A DNA stretch of 21,434 bases from Fragilariopsis cylindrus CCMP1102. Taxonomy: Eukaryota; Bacillariophyta; Bacillariophyceae; Bacillariales; Bacillariaceae. The DNA lies in the NCBI GenBank assembly GCA_900095095.1, contig FMBT01000703.1, forward strand, positions 1 to 21,434. The letters run 5' to 3'. The number at the start of each line of letters is the position of its first letter. Within the stretch, counting starts at the first letter, position 1. Positions 18,101 through 21,434 of this stretch are shown here, one piece after another. The notes beneath the pieces were generated by a model. The model had not been told where the DNA came from. It searched no databases and worked only from the letters and a program-made list of their open reading frames with translations. Position numbers and translations under genes: made by a program.

Positions 18101-21079
18101 AAATCTTCAATCCACATTCCCTTCCATAGATCACCCATATCATTATCGTGGACGAATGCAATAACAACACCTACATATCCCTGCCACCAGATTTTTTCTC
18201 CTATCCGATATGCACCACCAGATGCACCCATCGGTTCTGATGCCTTCGTGGTTGTCCAACCATCTTGTTGTAAGACGATAGGGTCAATTGAAAGTCTACT
18301 AATTGCTTCTGCAATACTCTCTGGTGAATTCATATCGATATTTGCCAATATTAGTTTGGCTTGCTTCGGTACATTCTTGTAGTTGTAAACATGTCGCAAC
18401 ACATGACTGATTAACTCTAGACTGTTGTTGCTTTCAATATTAACGATACTGGTACCATCATTATTATTATCGGTGCTGCTGTCGTTGATTTCTGTATTAA
18501 TTCCTACCCACTCTAATAGTGATCGTTTCTTTGATCGTTCACCCTCCCGCCCATCAGGATTTTCAACCTCATTACTATTAGTTAATGCTAATACACCCAT
18601 AAAATGTTCATCCCATGTCTCATCATTTGCTCCATTATCGAACTCAAATAATCGTTCCAATTGAATCCGTTCCGCTGTGCTTAAAGATCTCAAAGGACGT
18701 ATACCAGGATCGGACATTATTTTCAACGTTGGAAAGGTCGTATACAAACTAACAACTTCTGTACCGTTATTTTCCTTTTCTTTGTTGAGGCCACGACAGC
18801 GGCAACCTGCGGTGGTGGTTTCGGGGATGACGATCTTTTCCTGTTGTTTTATTGTTGGCGGTTGATGAAGTAGTAGAAGAAGATTTGTCAGAAGAAGAAG
18901 ACTTCTTGGTGGTAGATACGATTGGTACTGCCTTCGACTTTGGCTTCGGCTGTGGCTCAGGATGCTGTATCGGCCAGGATCTGTGCTTGCATTTCTTCTT
19001 CTCACAACGAAGCATTTTTTGCATCTATACACCTTGTTGTCGCACTGGCCAGCGCATCGGTTGCATTGACATGTTTGCATTGTCGACACCCTAGTATTTT
19101 TGTCATTGCTTCTACCCATATCTCTACTACTGAACGACACACCAGAACTCGCTGTCGCCACCACCTTTTTATCGTTTTTAATGGTGATTTTATTAGAAGG
19201 TCCTCCACTGGATGCTGCTGTTGCTTTTGTTATTATCTTCTCCTTTTCTTCGGAAGGAACGTTTCCGTCGTCTTCCTTCTTTTGGTCGCTTTGTTGTTTT
19301 CTAGAGTCTGAAACTGAAACTGAAGTAGAATTATCATTGGGAGCTAGAGCATTATTTTTTCCTTCCTGTACATTTGCTTTTGTTGATAAAATATTCATAC
19401 TATCTCCCGAAGACGACGTCGTCGTCGTTATTGACCGAGTCGTTTTTGGTGCTGACTCGTTGTCGTCCATCTTTTGTTTCTTCGTCGGTCCACCATAAAT
19501 CTCATCTTCGTTGTACACAGGTGCAACTTGTTCCACTGCTCCACTAATTTCTTGCAAGTTCTTGATACAGATACTTTTGGTTGAAAGAAAGTTGTATAGA
19601 CCGGTATAGTTGGATCGGTCGATACCAGAAAAGACAAATTCCTGTTGATTACTAATACTGGCAGCACTGGCCTTCAAAGTAACACACAAATCAAAGTTAC
19701 GAGTCGAACCTTGACCTCCTGCATATCGTTGAAACTCAACACTTTTGACTTCATTGAAACGAATCAACAAGGGAGGTTTGTGAATAAAGACAAGTTGCTT
19801 ATCTAACGGATAGAGCAACCCCTCATTGGCCCAAAATGTGCACTTGACACATGGTCTGGAAAGTTTTCCAGGAATGAAGACTTTTTTCTTTGCTATTACC
19901 TTGAAGGTTTTAGCAACTAGGTTGGAGAGAGACCCTCTCATGATTGGTTGCAAATCATCTCCGTATTCTTTCTTCAACTTATCTTCGTCAAGCTTGACTC
20001 TCACTTCGTCAGGATCCTTGTTGGTTTGGAGGACCAGATTTTGGTAACGATGCTGACCCTGACGAATCGGTTTGTTTAATGCGATGACAAAGGCCGAATG
20101 GACATCATCAGGTTTCGGGAGAAGATAAAATCTAGAAATATCGTCGAATTTGATTTTGTAATTGTACTTTTGACCACGCATTCGAAAGAAGTGTTCATCT
20201 ATTGTTGTTGGATGATTAAATGTATATAAATTAATTCGAGCGGAATAACACAAACGGGTGAGCATAATGAAAGGACACGGTGTGAATATCAAAGTGAGGA
20301 ATGTAAAGAGAAAAGAAGTAAAATGATAAGCTCAGACACTACACGCAGACCACTTAAATTACGGTAGATATATAAATTTACATACACAATTCAATAGAGT
20401 ATCGACCACATGGAGTAAGAACTTCCAAATCAAACTCAACTATGGCATCTCCGGTTGTCTTTCGAATATTTGTTTTTGATGCTGACTCGTTGTCGTCCAT
20501 CTTTTGTTTCTTCGTCGCAATATCAGGTAATGATTTGTCTTTGTTTAGCTTTATATCATCATTATCTCCATTGGCATGTGGTGGTTCTGTGGCTTTTCGT
20601 TTATGAATAATGGTTGCAGTTGCAGTCGTAGATAATGATGCTGATACCGTAGACGATGATGAGACCGTCGAGTTTCCAGCAGCAGCAGCAGCAGCAGCGT
20701 TAACATTAACATTAACATTGGATGGTTTATCGGATGAAGTTGCTGCAGTAGTTGTAGTATGGCTACTACTTGTCGGTAGCGAACGTGTTTCCGTCGACGT
20801 CATCGTCGCACTCGCGACAGCGGTGCTCGGGGGCAATGATGCCGTCGTCGTCGTCGTCGCCAATGAAGGCTTCGGTACAACGTTAACATTGCCCATTACC
20901 GATATGCTGCTGGTGTTGTTGGGAGGTTTCGTGTGAGATGCTGTTCCATTGGGTACTGAATCTGAGGTGTAGCTGGCTATGTACTGCACATCATTTTGTG
21001 TATTATTCTCTGTTATCGGCCTGATAGTATCATTATTGTCCTCTTTGTCTTTGGTTTGTCCCAATTGCTGATCCGACAT
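15163..21079 (-). CDS. Multidomain chromatin protein: SSRP1 middle domain, Cys cluster, Tudor/PWWP-like segments and histone deacetylase
   Basis: Five exons: 21079-20386, 20198-16931, 16833-16416, 16330-15738, 15569-15163. Order of parts with approximate corrected residues: Ser/Thr/Asn-rich N-terminus (1-205), SSRP1/Pob3 double-PH middle domain (207-455), polar linker, Cys cluster (605-640), Tudor-like segment (893-953), PWWP-like segment (970-1032), and HDAC domain (1369-1720). An uninterrupted 807-codon frame links the SSRP1 module to the PWWP segment. One missing base near 17880 and one near 15893 restore the frame, giving 5382 nt or 1794 codons including stop, and all four intron phases then agree. 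The predicted role is deacetylation of histones at sites read by the other modules; that is inferred. The alternative is two genes (SSRP1-like and HDAC) joined by my model, but no stop, intron or obvious promoter separates them. Confidence 0.75.
15570..15737 (-). other. Deacetylase gene intron 4
   Basis: 168 bp, phase 1: TCCGCTG|GTAAGT to CACAAG|GTTTTGATG. It joins IIISAG to FDAHKND, splitting the zinc-binding motif. Confidence 0.92.
16331..16415 (-). other. Deacetylase gene intron 3
   Basis: 85 bp, phase 1: GATACAA|GTAAGT to AATAG|AGGGGTC. It joins GGEDT to KGSKGTWNAAISGV. It is the shortest intron in the window. Confidence 0.85.
16834..16930 (-). other. Deacetylase gene intron 2
   Basis: 97 bp, phase 0: GTAAAG|GTAAGT to AAATCAG|TCCCAAG. 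It joins TWIIVK to SQGETLIASLKKD. The next downstream AG (CCCAAG|GAG) would hit a stop, which fixes the acceptor. Confidence 0.85.
17797..17985 (-). other. PWWP-like domain in the deacetylase gene
   Basis: Starts GIEHGIILATSFARGARHGV, with the core FWPARVM (the PWWP signature position), and after a one-base break near 17880 continues SELVGVHSKRGRNKK and VDVVFLAPYW. PWWP domains bind methylated histone tails on nucleosomal DNA. A conserved-looking helical region follows (LFEVEITDADEASIQRYPYD, AFSRFLDSHRLALGF). Confidence 0.6.
18035..18215 (-). other. Tudor-like segment in the deacetylase gene
   Basis: Reads RIGEKIWWQGYVGVVIAFVH followed by GDLWKGMWIEDLLTFDLE, with regularly spaced aromatics as in small beta-barrel chromatin readers. 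The family cannot be fixed by eye; it may be a second PWWP- or agenet-like fold. Confidence 0.4.
18974..19080 (-). other. Cys-rich zinc-binding-like cluster
   Basis: Frame A gives TCQCNRCAGQC and VYRCKKC. Shifting by one base in the T-run at 19015-19020 (six A on the coding strand) gives MLRCEKKKCKHRSW instead, whose C-x4-C-x4-W spacing resembles the end of CXXC zinc fingers. Zinc binding is likely; the CXXC assignment is tentative. Confidence 0.45.
19442..19487 (-). repeat. 46-bp direct repeat, copy downstream of SSRP1 module
   Basis: Encodes TKKQKMDDNESAPKT just after the SSRP1 module. It matches 20472-20517 at 45 of 46 bases. TKKQKM is basic and could be a nuclear localisation signal. Confidence 0.95.
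19530..20460 (-). other. SSRP1/Pob3 middle (double PH) domain module
   Basis: Reads EFDLEVLTPCGRYSIEL|YEHFF (across intron 1), RMRGQKYNYKIKFDDISRFY, LLPKPDDVHSAFVIALNKPI, RQGQHRYQNLVLQ, GLLYPLDKQLVFIHKPP and SVEFQRYAGG. This matches the FACT subunit SSRP1, whose middle domain binds histones. The usual N-terminal SPT16-binding domain does not precede it here, and no HMG box follows. Confidence 0.9.
20199..20385 (-). other. Deacetylase gene intron 1
   Basis: 187 bp, phase 1: GAATTGT|GTATGT to CAATAG|ATGAACAC. It joins GRYSIEL-Y to EHFFRMRGQ, exactly as in the SSRP1 family. Confidence 0.9.
20472..20517 (-). repeat. 46-bp direct repeat, copy upstream of SSRP1 module
   Basis: Encodes TKKQKMDDNESASKT just before the SSRP1 module, 1030 bp from its partner. 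The single difference changes Pro to Ser. Confidence 0.95.
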
Positions 21080-21434
21080 TCTCTCAGAAGCTACTAGCTA
21101 GTCTCAGTAACTTGACTTTAAATTCCAGTGACTTTGCGGAGATGATACGCTCGGGCTTTAGGTTTGATTTTCTTGGGCACTACCTGCCTGTTGCAGTTCA
21201 ACGAGTGCAGTATGTGTAGTGATGTAATGATTTTTAGGCAAGGCGAAAGAGAGTTTTTGCTTTTGCTTTTATCAATGGATCATTGAATACCTCCATTTTT
21301 TTTAACGTTACCGTATTAGCTAATCACACTAAAGTACTAAGCTTTCCTACGTATGATCACATAGAATTTATGTGTTTTTACAGCGCGAGAAAAGCGGTAT
21401 TGTGGAAATTGCGCGCAAAAAAAAGCAAAATGCT
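21080..21434. other. Upstream region of the deacetylase gene
   Basis: 355 bp before the start codon, presumably the promoter. It contains GC-rich elements near 21382 (AGCGCGAGAAAA) and 21409 (TTGCGCGCAAAA). No gene is seen. Confidence 0.5.

Noticed and set aside
20610..20936. Plus-strand 108-codon Ala/Val-rich frame
   Set aside because: Antisense of the Ser/Thr/Asn-rich N-terminus of the SSRP1-deacetylase gene.

Overview
The window is eukaryotic nuclear DNA, most likely from a diatom or a close stramenopile relative. Genes carry short spliceosomal introns (85-223 bp, GT-AG). One gene (HSP90C) has a textbook secondary-plastid leader: a signal peptide cleaved before Phe in an ASAFAP-type context (ATA^FIP). 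A second (GlnRS) has a weaker one (HG^FAYAP). Coding and intergenic DNA is rich in trinucleotide runs giving poly-N, poly-Q, poly-G, poly-S and poly-D.

Layout, left to right. 1-2614 (-): bacterial-type glutaminyl-tRNA synthetase with an appended Trbp111/EMAPII-like tRNA-binding domain, cut by the left edge. 2615-3502: divergent intergenic region with a roughly 40-bp direct repeat carrying a TATA-like element. 3503-4489 (+): MYND zinc-finger protein, the only clearly intact gene. 4779-6931 (-): type II membrane sulfotransferase-like gene, badly frame-broken. 6932-8026: intergenic, with a relic of a Ser/Pro/Thr-repeat coding sequence. 8027-8890 (+): mitochondrial iron-sulfur assembly protein of the ISCA2 type, split over three frames. 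9191-10528 (-): low-complexity protein with a possible histone fold, interrupted by a GGCAAT hexamer array. 10529-12198: long intergenic region with a 188-bp-period tandem duplication and unidentified coding-like fragments. 12199-15022 (+): plastid HSP90 in three exons. 15163-21079 (-): a five-exon gene of about 1793 codons that appears to join an SSRP1/Pob3 middle domain, a Cys-rich cluster, a Tudor-like segment, a PWWP-like segment and a complete class II-type histone deacetylase domain.

The last gene is the most interesting object here. Its splice phases and length close exactly if two single bases are missing, and one 807-codon open frame runs from the SSRP1 module into the PWWP segment. 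The SSRP1 module is flanked by 46-bp direct repeats (45/46 identical).

One caution governs the whole annotation. Nearly every conserved gene contains isolated frameshifts, and the 14 I could resolve cleanly are all consistent with a missing base, often in a short homopolymer. This looks like uncorrected consensus error more than decay, so frame-broken genes are annotated as probably functional. The genes do not form an operon or pathway. Neighbours are mostly convergent or divergent pairs with unrelated organellar or chromatin roles.
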